Shown piece after piece: positions 52,308 to 61,936 of a stretch of DNA of 64,000 nucleotides (position 1 is its first letter; every line of letters begins with the position of its first letter). Position numbers and translations under genes: made by a program. The notes beneath the pieces were generated by a model that did not search any database, was not told the origin of the DNA, and worked only from the letters and a program-made list of their open reading frames with translations. The DNA lies in NCBI GenBank assembly GCA_963753545.1, contig CAVWCQ010000008.1:3968001-4032000 (forward strand). Direction: 5' to 3'. Source of the stretch: CAVWCQ01 sp963753545 (lineage in GTDB: Bacteria > Chloroflexota > Anaerolineae > Aggregatilineales > Aggregatilineaceae).

Positions 52308-54854
52308 ATGTCGCTGCAAATTCTCACAACAAAAATCGGCATTCCCGTTATCCGCAGCGAGCAGGTTGCCCGTCCGCGCCTCTCTGAGCGCCTGGACGAA
52401 ACATTGCGTTACCCGCTCACGATTGTGACTGCTCCGGCAGGATTTGGTAAAACGACCCTGTTAAGCGCGTGGGCGCGGCGCGCTCCCGTGGCGTGGGTTT
52501 CCCTGGAACCGGGTGACAGTGATCCCGTTCGCTTTTGGGCATACTGTGTTTCGGCGCTGCAAAGCATCCAGCCTGCCATTGGCCGTGAGGCGCTCAAGCT
52601 GCTGTATCAGCCTGATAATTTATCTCCGGAGTCCTTTTTAGTCGCGTTGCTCAACGATCTGGCCCGGCAGCCCGATCACCTGATATTGGTCTTGGACGAT
52701 TTTCACGTTTTACACGACAGAATGGTCCTCGAAGGGATCTCCTTCTGGGTCGAACATCTGCCGCCAACGGTTCACCTGCTGCTCGCCAGCCGCATTGAGC
52801 CGCCTATACCGCTGGCCCGGCTGCGCGCGCGCGGCCAACTGCTCGAATTACATGCTGCCGATCTGCGTTTCACGCTCTCCGAAACCGCCGCCTTTTTAAA
52901 CGAGAGCATGCGGCTGAACCTGTCCGGCGAACAGGCGGCTGCCCTGGATGGCTACACAGAAGGCTGGGCCGCCGCGCTCCAACTGGTCGCCCTGTCAATC
53001 CAGCGCAGTGCGAACGCCGCTTCGTTCATCCAATCCTTTACGGGTGACCGCCGCAGTCCGCTCGCCCTGGTAGAATACCTCGCCGGGGAAGTGCTCAACC
53101 AGCAGTCGCCCGCCATCCGCGATTTCCTCCTGCGCACCTCGGTGCTGCGCCAGTTATCGCCGTCGCTCTGCCAGGCGGTCACCGGGCAGGAAAACAGCCG
53201 GGAGATATTGGTTTCCCTGGTCAAATCGAACCTCTTTGTGGTTCAACTCGACGACACGCAGCAGGTCTATCGCTATCACCATCTCTTTGCCGATTTTCTC
53301 CGCGGTCAGCTTCGGGCGGAAAATCCGGACGCGGAATGGGAGTCTTGCCGCCGGGCGAGTGGTTGGTATGCCCGCAATGGGATGCCAGCCGAGGCCATTG
53401 ATTATGCGCTTGACGCGCATGATTATGATCGCGCGGTCGCGCTCTTAGAGCAGATCGGCCAGCGGGCGCTGCACCTCGGCGTTTCCGTTTCCCAGCGCTG
53501 GTTTCAGTCCCTGCCCGAACCCATCCTGCTCTCACACCCAACTCTGACTCTGCATTACGCCTGGCTGCTCGTCATCCTGAACCAGCAGGAACGCGCCGAA
53601 AGATATCTCCAGTCTATCGCGTCCAATGATTTGCTGGCTGGTGAAATTGCTACTCTGCGCGCCTTTGCCGCTGCCCGCCAGGGGAATCTGTCGCAAACCG
53701 TCGAACTGTCCCGGCTCGCGCTTGAGCATCTGCCGGAAGATGATCGGGGTATGCGCAGCGTCACAAGTCTCACTTTAGCCTCGTTAAACCTGTGGTCGGG
53801 TAACTGGGATGCCGCGCGCGAGGCACTTGCCAGCATCGATCCGGGTGGCAGCGATTCCAAAAACCAGCATTTCAAAGCTGCTTTTCTCAGTCATTGGGGG
53901 CTGCTGCACCTCTTGGAAGGACATTATCAACAGGCCTGGGAGTCTCTCCAGCCTATGCTGAGTCTCGCCTACGAAAACGAGCCGTTTAACGGGATCGGCT
54001 ACCTTGGCACAGGAGAAATCCTGCGCGAGTGGAACAGGCTGGACGAAGCAGAGCAGGCGCTTCGTTTGGGCTTGGACAAGATTGGCCCCATTGAAGGGGA
54101 CGGTATCCGCGCCTTTGGCTATTTATCGCTGGCCCGCCTCTATGCGGCACGTGGGGAGATGGTGGAAGCAGCGACCTATTTTGAAGAAGCGGAGGAGGCC
54201 GCGCGCCGCGCCGAGGCACGTTTGTTGATCGCGGAAGTTGCTGCCCGCCGGGCGCAGTGGGAATTAGCTCACGGCAGGCTGCAAACGGCAGGAAATTTCG
54301 CGGTAGAACAAATCGCCCAGGCGCGAACCTGCATTGCCCAGAAAAAACCGGACCGTGCAGCCGCTCTCCTGAGCCAGCTTGTTCCGCAAACGGTGCAAAA
54401 CCATGTTGAAATGCTCACCCTGCAAGCACTCCTGGCCCCGGGCATCGATCCGCTGCTGCAGGCGTTGGAACTGGCGGAACCAGAGGGGTATATCCGCCTC
54501 TTTGTGGACGAAGGCCCGGCCCTGATCGGTCTGCTGCGGCGCGTCTATGATCGCCAACGCAAAGAAACCGGGGCCGAACCTTCGCCAGAGTATGTGCGCC
54601 AGATACTGCTGGCCTTTAACGCGGCTCAGACACCGCCATCCCAGCCAGAGTCGCTCATTGATCCGCTGAGCGCGCGCGAATTGGATGTGCTGCGCCTGAT
54701 GGCTGAGGGTCTGTCTAATGAAGACATTGCGGCGCACCTCGTCATTTCGGTGGGAACCGCCCGCAAACATGCCAGCAACATCTTTAGCAAACTCGATGCA
54801 CACAGCCGTATTGAAGCAGTCACCCGTGCCCGGAAGCTCAATCTGCTGAACTGA
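52308..54854 (+). CDS. LuxR-family ATP-dependent regulator (MalT/LAL type)
   Basis: An 848-aa regulator. The N-terminal STAND ATPase has Walker A APAGFGKTTLL and Walker B LILVLDDFHVL. A long helical-repeat middle region (about residues 340-760) follows, then a C-terminal LuxR helix-turn-helix (LSARELDVLRLMAEGLSNEDIA, TARKHASNIFSKLDAHSR). MalT-type proteins activate sugar or other operons on ligand binding. The target is unknown; a sugar importer lies downstream on the opposite strand. The 3' end overlaps the carboxypeptidase-like gene by 17 nt. Confidence 0.92.
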   Translation: MSLQILTTKIGIPVIRSEQVARPRLSERLDETLRYPLTIVTAPAGFGKTTLLSAWARRAPVAWVSLEPGDSDPVRFWAYCVSALQSIQPAIGREALKLLYQPDNLSPESFLVALLNDLARQPDHLILVLDDFHVLHDRMVLEGISFWVEHLPPTVHLLLASRIEPPIPLARLRARGQLLELHAADLRFTLSETAAFLNESMRLNLSGEQAAALDGYTEGWAAALQLVALSIQRSANAASFIQSFTGDRRSPLALVEYLAGEVLNQQSPAIRDFLLRTSVLRQLSPSLCQAVTGQENSREILVSLVKSNLFVVQLDDTQQVYRYHHLFADFLRGQLRAENPDAEWESCRRASGWYARNGMPAEAIDYALDAHDYDRAVALLEQIGQRALHLGVSVSQRWFQSLPEPILLSHPTLTLHYAWLLVILNQQERAERYLQSIASNDLLAGEIATLRAFAAARQGNLSQTVELSRLALEHLPEDDRGMRSVTSLTLASLNLWSGNWDAAREALASIDPGGSDSKNQHFKAAFLSHWGLLHLLEGHYQQAWESLQPMLSLAYENEPFNGIGYLGTGEILREWNRLDEAEQALRLGLDKIGPIEGDGIRAFGYLSLARLYAARGEMVEAATYFEEAEEAARRAEARLLIAEVAARRAQWELAHGRLQTAGNFAVEQIAQARTCIAQKKPDRAAALLSQLVPQTVQNHVEMLTLQALLAPGIDPLLQALELAEPEGYIRLFVDEGPALIGLLRRVYDRQRKETGAEPSPEYVRQILLAFNAAQTPPSQPESLIDPLSARELDVLRLMAEGLSNEDIAAHLVISVGTARKHASNIFSKLDAHSRIEAVTRARKLNLLN

Positions 54855-56322
54855 GCGCCCACCGCATATAGTCGGCCACATCGGCCTTGAGCTTTGCCAG
54901 CGATGTCTTATCCAGGTACAGCATGTGCCCGGCGGGATAGTAGGCCAGCCGGATATTGTCTCGTAGTTCTGGGTCCAGGTCCATGTGGCTCAGCGTATAT
55001 TCCGCCCCAAAATGCGGCGTCGCCAGATCAAAGTAACCCAGGGCCAGCATGATCTTCGAGAACGGATTCTTGGACATGGCCGAGCGCAGTGGCTCGCTGG
55101 TATCGGGGAATTTGCCCGCATCCCACTGCCAGCCCATATTCACACCGAAGCTCAGCGTCTCATAGACGGCATCCGTCTCATACTCAAGCTCAGCGCGCAT
55201 GTACTGGTTGAGCATAGCGGTATAAGGCGGCAGGATGGCGCTCATCGCCGGATCGTGCTCAATGGTGCCCTCGACAGCCAGCTTATCGATGCCCTTGAAG
55301 CGCGAATCCAGCCGTCCAACGGTGCGCCGCTGGTCGCGCAGCAGTTCTTTAAAGAAGTGCTGATCCCGAATCCGCAGGTTGCTGCGGTCTATAAAATCCG
55401 GTTTCAGCCCGCTATAGCGCGCTAGCTTTTTAATGATTCGGCTCCGTTCCGCGTCCGTCAGGCGGCTGCCTTTTGCCAGCGCAACTGTATAGTCTGTCTC
55501 CGCCCACGCCTCGACCTCGCTGACCACATCTTCAACGCTCCGCGCCAGCAGATCGGGCGGCAGCATCTTGTGATACCACCCTGTCGCCGCGTAGGTGGGC
55601 AGAAACAGCACATAGGGCAGATCATTTCCTTGCTCAAACTCAATCGTTTGGAAGTTGAGCACCGTCGAGATCAGAACAAGGCCGCTAAAGGCAATGCCCC
55701 GGTCAAACAGATATCCTGCCAGCCCTGCCGCGCGGGTCGTCCCATAACTTTCGCCTGCCAGAAACAGCGGTGAATGCCACCGTTTGTAGCGGGTCAGGTA
55801 CAGCCGGATAAATTCACCCACCGAGCGCAGATCGTTTTCCAGCGTCCAGAAGTCTTTTTTCTTTTCCGGGTTAGCCGCGCGGCTGTAACCCGTTCCTACG
55901 GGATCGATAAATACCAGATCGGCTATATCAAGCCACGTAAATGCATTGTCTTCCAGGCGGAAGGGCGGCGCGGGCATCCAACCTTCATCCTGCATGCGCA
56001 CCCGGCGAGGTCCAACCGCTCCCAGGTGCAGCCAGACCGATGCCGATCCCGGCCCGCCGTTAAAAACAAAAATCAACGGGCGATCTGCCGTATCTTCCAC
56101 GCCATCCAGGGTATAAGCGGTGAAGAAAATACCCGCCGTCGTCTCGTTTTTGTCTTCGTCCTTCAACAGGATCATGCCTGCCGTGGTTGTATAATCCAGC
56201 GTCTGCCCGTCCACTGTGATCCGCTTGTGGGTGACAACAGGCGGCTTATCAGGGATTTGCAGCTTGGGTGTTTCACTCTCGGCGGGTTTCTTCTCAGGTT
56301 GATCAGATTTTTGTTCAGTCAT
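54838..56322 (-). CDS. S10 serine carboxypeptidase-like protein
   Basis: A 494-aa S10-family peptidase. The oxyanion region is FVFNGGPGSASVWLHLG, nucleophile Ser is in AGESYGTTRA, Asp is in LGYFDLATP and His in PAGHMLYLD. No signal peptide is visible, which is uncommon for the family. ATG 56322 agrees with the start of the Lys/Pro-rich N-terminus, preceded by GGAAGG at short spacing. The frame is open to 56391. Confidence 0.85.
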   Translation of the reverse strand: MTEQKSDQPEKKPAESETPKLQIPDKPPVVTHKRITVDGQTLDYTTTAGMILLKDEDKNETTAGIFFTAYTLDGVEDTADRPLIFVFNGGPGSASVWLHLGAVGPRRVRMQDEGWMPAPPFRLEDNAFTWLDIADLVFIDPVGTGYSRAANPEKKKDFWTLENDLRSVGEFIRLYLTRYKRWHSPLFLAGESYGTTRAAGLAGYLFDRGIAFSGLVLISTVLNFQTIEFEQGNDLPYVLFLPTYAATGWYHKMLPPDLLARSVEDVVSEVEAWAETDYTVALAKGSRLTDAERSRIIKKLARYSGLKPDFIDRSNLRIRDQHFFKELLRDQRRTVGRLDSRFKGIDKLAVEGTIEHDPAMSAILPPYTAMLNQYMRAELEYETDAVYETLSFGVNMGWQWDAGKFPDTSEPLRSAMSKNPFSKIMLALGYFDLATPHFGAEYTLSHMDLDPELRDNIRLAYYPAGHMLYLDKTSLAKLKADVADYMRWALSSAD

Positions 56323-56405
56323 AACCTTCCATCCATAGCACCGAAATACAAAAAGGGCCGGTTCATTCCTCCGGCCCATTCCGTGATTCAATTCCTGAAT
56401 CCAAC

Positions 56406-57275
56406 TTATCCCTTTACCGCGCCTGCCGTCAATCCCTCGATGATTCGGCGCTGGAAAATGAGCACCAGGATCAGCACGGGAACCGTCACAATAACGGTTG
56501 CGGCAATCCGGTCGGCAACAGGGACTTCAAAGCCATATCCGCCAAAGTTGGCAATGGCTACCGGAACGGTCTGAGCTTTTTTGCTCACCAGGGTAAACGT
56601 CAGGGCGAACAAATACTCGTTCCAGGCAGAGATGAAAGCCAGCAGCCCGGTTGTTACCATTGCCGGAGCAGTGAGCGGGACCAGAATGCGCCAGAAGGTC
56701 TGGAACGGTGATGCGCCATCAACCAGGGCGGCCTGCTCAATTTCAGCGGGCAGTCCCTGGAAGAAACTGGTCAGCACCCACACCGTAAATGGCAGGGTAA
56801 AGATCGGATAGGTAAACATCAGCGCCGCTGTCGAGCCAAAGATTTTCAGATCGTTGACGATGGCAAAGAGGCCCGACAGGATCGAAATCTGAGGGAACAT
56901 CGTCATTGCCAGCACCAGATACATCACCACCATCCGGCCCTTGAACTGCACCCTGCCCAATGCATAAGCGGCAAAAGATCCGATGACCAGGCAGGCCAGA
57001 ACAGTTACAGTGGCAACGAGAGACGAGTTATACATGGTACGCAGGAAGGCATTGTCGCCCAACAGGTTTTGATAGTTGAGCAGGGTGGGTTTATTCGGTA
57101 GGTAGCGAGCATCCACCAGAACCTGGGCATTGGTTCGAAACGAGATGCTGATGGCATAAACGAAGGGACCCATCGTATAAATAACGACCACCAGCAGGAT
57201 GAGCCAGAAACCAATCTTGCCTAAGATAGCTAGGCCGCGTTTTTCCACAGTAGGGGTTGCTGTTGTTGTGCTCAT
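56406..57275 (-). CDS. Carbohydrate ABC importer permease (MalG type)
   Basis: A 289-aa permease with six membrane helices, the first near IGFWLILLVVVIYTMGP. The EAA loop that contacts the ATPase is EQAALVDGASPFQTFWRIL. Its ATG overlaps the MalF-type stop (ATGA), so the two are translated together. It probably imports an oligosaccharide with the SBP at 59281-60609. No ATPase is in the window, so it likely uses a shared MsmK-like one elsewhere. Confidence 0.92.
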   Translation of the reverse strand: MSTTTATPTVEKRGLAILGKIGFWLILLVVVIYTMGPFVYAISISFRTNAQVLVDARYLPNKPTLLNYQNLLGDNAFLRTMYNSSLVATVTVLACLVIGSFAAYALGRVQFKGRMVVMYLVLAMTMFPQISILSGLFAIVNDLKIFGSTAALMFTYPIFTLPFTVWVLTSFFQGLPAEIEQAALVDGASPFQTFWRILVPLTAPAMVTTGLLAFISAWNEYLFALTFTLVSKKAQTVPVAIANFGGYGFEVPVADRIAATVIVTVPVLILVLIFQRRIIEGLTAGAVKG

Positions 57276-59179
57276 TCTCGCTCAATCCCCACAAAACGAA
57301 CATATCCGACTGTAAAAAGCAAGATGAAGATGAAGATGATCACGCCGACTGCTGAAGCATAACCATCTGCGCCACCCAGGACCAATCGATAGTAGTTGTA
57401 CGTTGCCATCGAAGGTCGATTTTCATCGAGCAAGACCTGGAACACATCAAAAACGCGCAGAGCGTCAAGGGTGCGGAAAATGAGCGCGATAGCGATGGTT
57501 GGGCGCAGCAGTGGAAGCGTGATCGTAAAGAACTGTCGCACTTTCGAAGCGCCATCAACTGACGCCGCTTCATAGAGATCTCCGGGGATGATCTGCAGAC
57601 CAGCCAGGATCAATAGGGCCATAAAGGGTGCCGTTTTCCATACATCCACCGCGACAATAGACCGCATCCAGGGACCAGTAGGAGCAAACCACTGCTGTGG
57701 TTTATCAAAGATTCCCAGATCGACCAGAAGTTTATTCAGGATGCCGGTCTGATCACCGCGCATGATGGTTTGCCACAAAACCGCCGAAACGACGGTGGGA
57801 ATCGCCCAGGGAACCAGCATGGCGGCGCGCATCAGGCCGCGCCCCTTAAAACTAGAGTTAACGACCAGGGCGATGAGCAGCCCTAAGATGAGCTCCAACA
57901 CCACCGACATGAAGGTGAACTTGATCGTATGTCCAATGGCGTTCAGGAATGAGGGATCTTTTCCCAGTAAGCGGATGCCCTTATCACTGCTCGGTAGCGC
58001 CCAGGTAGTAGCAGCGGAATAGCTGGTATAGTTCTGGCGCGCTGTCCTGTCCATCGAACGCAGCTTCGCCCGCTCTTCGTCTTCTACGCTGGACAGCCCC
58101 CAGATGATTGCGCCATTTCGAGTGTGGGCACACGAATCTGACCCCTCATCTTTTTTACAGGTGACCGTATCGAGCTTAAAACTGAGCAGGTTCTGGTAGT
58201 TTTTGAGACCGATGTAACGCGCAGGCCGGTTCGTGCCAAATTGATCATCGGTCAGGCTCTTGATAAAAGTCTGCTCCAGTGGCCGGGCAGCAACCAGGAT
58301 CAATACGACGAGAGTCGGAACAAGCAGGGTCCAGGCAAACCGGGTCTGGCGCGACGATAGCGGTTCCTCACCGACAAAGAGTTGTTCGATCACGCCTCCC
58401 AGCCAGCGGTAAGCAGCGGCTAGTGGGATGATAGCGATGAGAAAAGGAATGGCGTGAGAAAAGGCTTTATCAAAGCTGAACGGTTTGCTCGATACGATGC
58501 CGCCTTTTCCGTTTACCCAAAAGGCCCACACGGCAATAACGATCAGACCCATGATCAGCCAGATGAAAGCCACCAGCGCCCAGCGCGCAGAAACGACATC
58601 AAATTTGCGCAGACGTGTCCCCAGGCGGAAGAACATGACGCCCAGGATCACCACAACCACAGGAACGACAAATCCGAAGCTTTTCAAATAGGCAATGGCA
58701 AGTGTTGGAGCAACATTTTTCGTGACGACACGAGTTTGTTCTGTGGTACTGCCATCTGCGCGGAGTCGCAAAAAGCCGAGCTCAATCTCGAAATCATCAG
58801 CTTTCAGGCTAACATTGTCTTCTTTGATTAAAGCCCGAACCTGCTCCAGGGTCATTCCCGTAATATCATTGCCATCAATCGACACCAGGTGATCCCCATC
58901 CTGGATACCTGCTACATCGGATGGCCCCCTGTTGACAGGTTTCGTAGCAAAGTATGGGTCTTCGCCTTCTGGCTGAACCAGATCGACATTCAAACCAATG
59001 CCCGGTATTTTAGGGCCTTGTGTCGCTTCCCGAATGTTATCGTTGGTAACTATTGCGTAGAACAAAAGAACGAAGGCCAGCACGCCGATGACAAGTAACA
59101 GGCCGCTGACCAGTTCCAGAGCAACCATCTCCTGCTCTGTGGGGCGTCGCCGCACGGCTCCAAGCGGTATCAGGGCCAT
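57272..59179 (-). CDS. Carbohydrate ABC importer permease (MalF type) with N-terminal PDZ domain
   Basis: A 635-aa permease, far longer than the usual 290-320. Residues 22-45 form a first helix. Residues about 55-155 form a PDZ-like domain (GIGLNVDLV, AGIQDGDHLVSIDGNDI, VRALIKE), expected outside the membrane. Three helices (about 165-260) and the MalF core follow, with helix near FAWTLLVPTLVVLILV, an extracytoplasmic insert with a Cys pair (about 341-350), and an EAA loop at LYEAASVDGASKVRQFF. The PDZ addition is not a usual part of MalF. It is in operon with the MalG gene and downstream of the SBP. Confidence 0.88.
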   Translation of the reverse strand: MALIPLGAVRRRPTEQEMVALELVSGLLLVIGVLAFVLLFYAIVTNDNIREATQGPKIPGIGLNVDLVQPEGEDPYFATKPVNRGPSDVAGIQDGDHLVSIDGNDITGMTLEQVRALIKEDNVSLKADDFEIELGFLRLRADGSTTEQTRVVTKNVAPTLAIAYLKSFGFVVPVVVVILGVMFFRLGTRLRKFDVVSARWALVAFIWLIMGLIVIAVWAFWVNGKGGIVSSKPFSFDKAFSHAIPFLIAIIPLAAAYRWLGGVIEQLFVGEEPLSSRQTRFAWTLLVPTLVVLILVAARPLEQTFIKSLTDDQFGTNRPARYIGLKNYQNLLSFKLDTVTCKKDEGSDSCAHTRNGAIIWGLSSVEDEERAKLRSMDRTARQNYTSYSAATTWALPSSDKGIRLLGKDPSFLNAIGHTIKFTFMSVVLELILGLLIALVVNSSFKGRGLMRAAMLVPWAIPTVVSAVLWQTIMRGDQTGILNKLLVDLGIFDKPQQWFAPTGPWMRSIVAVDVWKTAPFMALLILAGLQIIPGDLYEAASVDGASKVRQFFTITLPLLRPTIAIALIFRTLDALRVFDVFQVLLDENRPSMATYNYYRLVLGGADGYASAVGVIIFIFILLFTVGYVRFVGIERE

Positions 59180-59280
59180 CTGCGCCCTCCTCTCAATGTA
59201 AGGTTTTAGGCGGTTGGTGAAAAAGCTGAGGGCATCGTCCTTGCCCTCAGCAGTTTAATACACGAGTGGAACGTTAGTGA

Positions 59281-60609
59281 TTACTGCGCCGGAAGCTCGA
59301 AGCCCAGGTCAGCAAAACTCAGTTCCAGGTCTCCCATTGCGGTTGCCGCATCGGTGTTCCCTGCCAGGACATTGTTCACGGCAGTGTAGTATGCCTGAGA
59401 CACATCCGCATACTGCGTGCCAGCAACACCGGGCCGTGCGGTCGCGAAGTTCAGAATGTCCTTCGTGAAGGCCAGGTAAGGCAGCGCTGCCTGAAGTTCT
59501 TCGTTGTCATACAGTTCGGGCAGGACGGGCTGTTCGCCGCGAGCCAGGTGGAATTCGACCAGAGCGTCGGCAGAGGTCAGCCAGTTCGCCAGGGCTGCTG
59601 CGGCTTCTGGATGAGCCGAGTACTTGGAGATAGCGAGGCCCCAACCACCAAGGGTCGCAGCGCTCATGCCAGCTTCGGCACCGGGCAGCGGTACAACCGA
59701 GAATTTGTCCTTGATCACGCTGTCTGCAGCCTGGCCGAGCGGGAAGGCATAGGCCCAGTTGCGCATGAAGGCCGCATTGCCCGCCTGCCAGACGGCGCGG
59801 GATTCTTCTTCTGTGTAGGTCAGAACATCCTCAGGAACGAAATCACCAACCCAGCTCGCGATCTTATCAAAGATTTCGATGGTCGCTGGATCGTTCACTT
59901 CGATGACACCTTCGGGGCTCAGGATGTGGCCGCCACCGTTAGAAACCTGCCACTCTAGTGCGTCGCAGGTCAGACCTTCATAAGCCTTGCCCTGGAAGAC
60001 AAAGCCCCAGAAGTCAGGATTCTCGGCACGCTCGCCGTCCTGAATGGTCTTGGCTGCGGTCGCCAGATCGTCCCAGGTCTGCGGAACTTCCAGGCTGTAC
60101 TTGTCCAGCAGGTCCTGGCGGTAGTAGAGCATACCAGCGCCAGCAAACCAGGGCAGCGCGACCAAACGGCCATCGACGGTGTAGGCATCAAGTAGAGCCG
60201 GGTAGAAGCGGGCAAGATCGTCTGTGCTGATGTATTCGGACACATCAAGGAGATGCTCAGCGATCATGGCTGGCCACACAACGTCCACCATGAACAGGTC
60301 GAGATCGGGGCTTTGGCCTTCAAAGAACTGCTGATACTGGGCCAGGGTCTCGGTTGTGCTTTCCGGGCGCTCAGCTACCGTCACGTGAATATTAGGGCAA
60401 ACATCTGCCATGAAGCGATCAACGAGCTTGACATAAACCTCGTGCTCGCCGCCAACCGTCCCGGCGATGAACGTAATATTAACATCGTCTGTTGTACCGC
60501 AGTTGAAAGCGGCAGTGTCTTGAGCTTTGACAACTGGATGAGTTTGGGTGGGGAGTAACCCAATGGCGAGGATCGTTACGATCAGCAATACGGAAAGACG
60601 CTTGTACAT
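59281..60609 (-). CDS. Carbohydrate ABC importer substrate-binding protein
   Basis: A 442-aa extracellular solute-binding protein of family 1, close in style to maltose/trehalose binders (ThuE/LpqY type). An N-terminal signal peptide (LLIVTILAIGLLP) is present but there is no lipobox Cys. Core motifs are DVVWPAMIAEHLLDVSEY, LPWFAGAGMLYYRQDLL, and PQTWDDLATAAKTI. AGGAGGT precedes ATG 60609. It is the first gene of the importer operon, with a promoter at 60690-60718. Confidence 0.93.
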   Translation of the reverse strand: MYKRLSVLLIVTILAIGLLPTQTHPVVKAQDTAAFNCGTTDDVNITFIAGTVGGEHEVYVKLVDRFMADVCPNIHVTVAERPESTTETLAQYQQFFEGQSPDLDLFMVDVVWPAMIAEHLLDVSEYISTDDLARFYPALLDAYTVDGRLVALPWFAGAGMLYYRQDLLDKYSLEVPQTWDDLATAAKTIQDGERAENPDFWGFVFQGKAYEGLTCDALEWQVSNGGGHILSPEGVIEVNDPATIEIFDKIASWVGDFVPEDVLTYTEEESRAVWQAGNAAFMRNWAYAFPLGQAADSVIKDKFSVVPLPGAEAGMSAATLGGWGLAISKYSAHPEAAAALANWLTSADALVEFHLARGEQPVLPELYDNEELQAALPYLAFTKDILNFATARPGVAGTQYADVSQAYYTAVNNVLAGNTDAATAMGDLELSFADLGFELPAQ

Positions 60610-60689
60610 GCTTAAGACCTCCTAGGATAGTAAATATTTGGAGAACTTTTTTGGATGCTGATGATGGTCAGACACCCTTTCTTAAAATA

Positions 60690-60718
60690 TTTATAAGTCA
60701 AATACTGGATTAGAGCAA
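60690..60718 (-). promoter_or_regulatory. Candidate promoter of the importer operon
   Basis: On the minus strand TTGCTC and TATAAA (60713-60718 and 60690-60695) are 17 nt apart, matching 4/6 and 5/6. No copy of the LacI operator palindrome is seen here. An AT-rich imperfect palindrome overlaps the -10. Confidence 0.5.
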
Positions 60719-60727
60719 TCCCATTAG

Positions 60728-61750
60728 CTACCTTTCGCTATATAGAGAAGTTGATTGGCGGATTTTCAGGGCACTATCTAATAGCACACGGCGCGGCTGA
60801 TTTGTGTCACCATTGATAAGGCCAACCAAAACTTGCCCTGCGTGGCGTCCTAAATCGGCGGCAAAAATCCGCACGCTCGTTAAAGAGGGGGTCAGGTACG
60901 ATGCAAGCGGAATGTCATCAAACCCCACCACGGAGATATCATCAGGAATGACAAAACCCCATTCTCGAATTGCCTGGATAGCCCCCAAGGCGACGACATC
61001 ACTGGCGATAAACACGGCACTGGGTAGCTGGTTGACCGAGTTGAGAATATCAACCATACAGTCATAGCCGCTCGCACTCGTAAATTCGCCAAATCGAATC
61101 AGGCTGTCGTCACTTTTTATCCCATATTCAGCCAATGCTTTTTGATACCCCTTCAATCGATCCGCGCTGGCTGTATAAGTAAGCGATGCATTGGTGATCA
61201 GGGCAATTCGGCGGTGTCCCAGTTCCAGCAGGTATTTGACTGCGATGTACGCGCCATAGATGTTATCGACATCGACACAATACAAATCCGCATTATCGAC
61301 CTGCCCTTGTATAACCGTAGGGACACTTTGATCAGACAGAATGCGGAGTTCTTCACTGTCTTTTTCCATCGGGCCAGATAATACAATGCCTTGTGGGCGA
61401 TGCGTCACAACCAGTTCGAGATAGCGCATGGGGCCATCAATTGGCATGGGAAACAGTCCAACATGAAACCCATGCCCATCGATTGCGGCTGAGAGGCCTC
61501 GCAAAACCTCCCCTAATAGCGCGTCCTGGGCAATTTGTTCAGGGGTTTGGTGCATTGCAAAAGCAATGAGCTTTAAATCAACTGCTGTTTGCTCAAAATA
61601 ACCGAGCTTTTGAGCGGCTTCCAGGACACGCTGCCGGGTTACATCGGGAATGTTTTTGTTTGGCGTGTTGTTGAGCACGAACGAAACCGTTGTCCGAGAC
61701 ACATTAGCTTCACGTGCAATCTGTTCCATCGTGACGTGTTTGGGGGACAT
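60728..61750 (-). CDS. LacI-family transcriptional regulator
   Basis: A 340-aa LacI-type repressor. The N-terminal headpiece is VTMEQIAREANVSRTTVSFVLNN and the hinge helix is VTRQRVLEAAQKLGY. The ligand-binding core follows, with the dimer-side FDDIPLASYLTPSLTSV segment. It is upstream of the sugar importer and likely regulates it. A perfect 21-nt palindrome overlies its own transcription start, so autorepression is likely. Confidence 0.93.
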   Translation of the reverse strand: MSPKHVTMEQIAREANVSRTTVSFVLNNTPNKNIPDVTRQRVLEAAQKLGYFEQTAVDLKLIAFAMHQTPEQIAQDALLGEVLRGLSAAIDGHGFHVGLFPMPIDGPMRYLELVVTHRPQGIVLSGPMEKDSEELRILSDQSVPTVIQGQVDNADLYCVDVDNIYGAYIAVKYLLELGHRRIALITNASLTYTASADRLKGYQKALAEYGIKSDDSLIRFGEFTSASGYDCMVDILNSVNQLPSAVFIASDVVALGAIQAIREWGFVIPDDISVVGFDDIPLASYLTPSLTSVRIFAADLGRHAGQVLVGLINGDTNQPRRVLLDSALKIRQSTSLYSER

Positions 61751-61768
61751 GCGGCTGCTTACATTCCG

Positions 61769-61789
61769 TTAGTAACGCTGCGTTACTAA
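61769..61789. promoter_or_regulatory. LacI-type operator (perfect palindrome)
   Basis: TTAGTAACGC-T-GCGTTACTAA is an exact inverted repeat just downstream of the LacI-gene -10 and before its start codon. The arrangement fits operator blockage of transcription by the encoded repressor. Confidence 0.75.
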
Positions 61790-61791
61790 AC

Positions 61792-61820
61792 ATGATATGC
61801 CATTTGCCCTCGCCTGTCAA
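61792..61820 (-). promoter_or_regulatory. Promoter of the LacI-family gene
   Basis: TTGACA (61815-61820, minus strand) and TATCAT (61792-61797) are separated by 17 nt, matching 6/6 and 5/6. The operator at 61769-61789 begins just after the -10. Confidence 0.75.
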
Positions 61821-61874
61821 GAGGCTTTCTTCTTCATGGTTCTATCATGCATTTATAGAACATGGGGAAATACA

Positions 61875-61907
61875 ACAGGGGCGTGATTCTGCTGCTCACG
61901 CCCCTGT
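61875..61907 (-). terminator. Terminator of the Tad pilus genes
   Basis: ACAGGGGCGTGA (61875-61886) and TCACGCCCCTGT (61896-61907) form a 12-bp stem with a 9-nt loop. On the minus strand a weak T-rich tract (TGTATTT) follows. It lies 29 nt after the TadG-like stop. Confidence 0.75.
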
Positions 61908-61936
61908 AGAGGATGCTTGCTGTGCTGCTGTTACTA

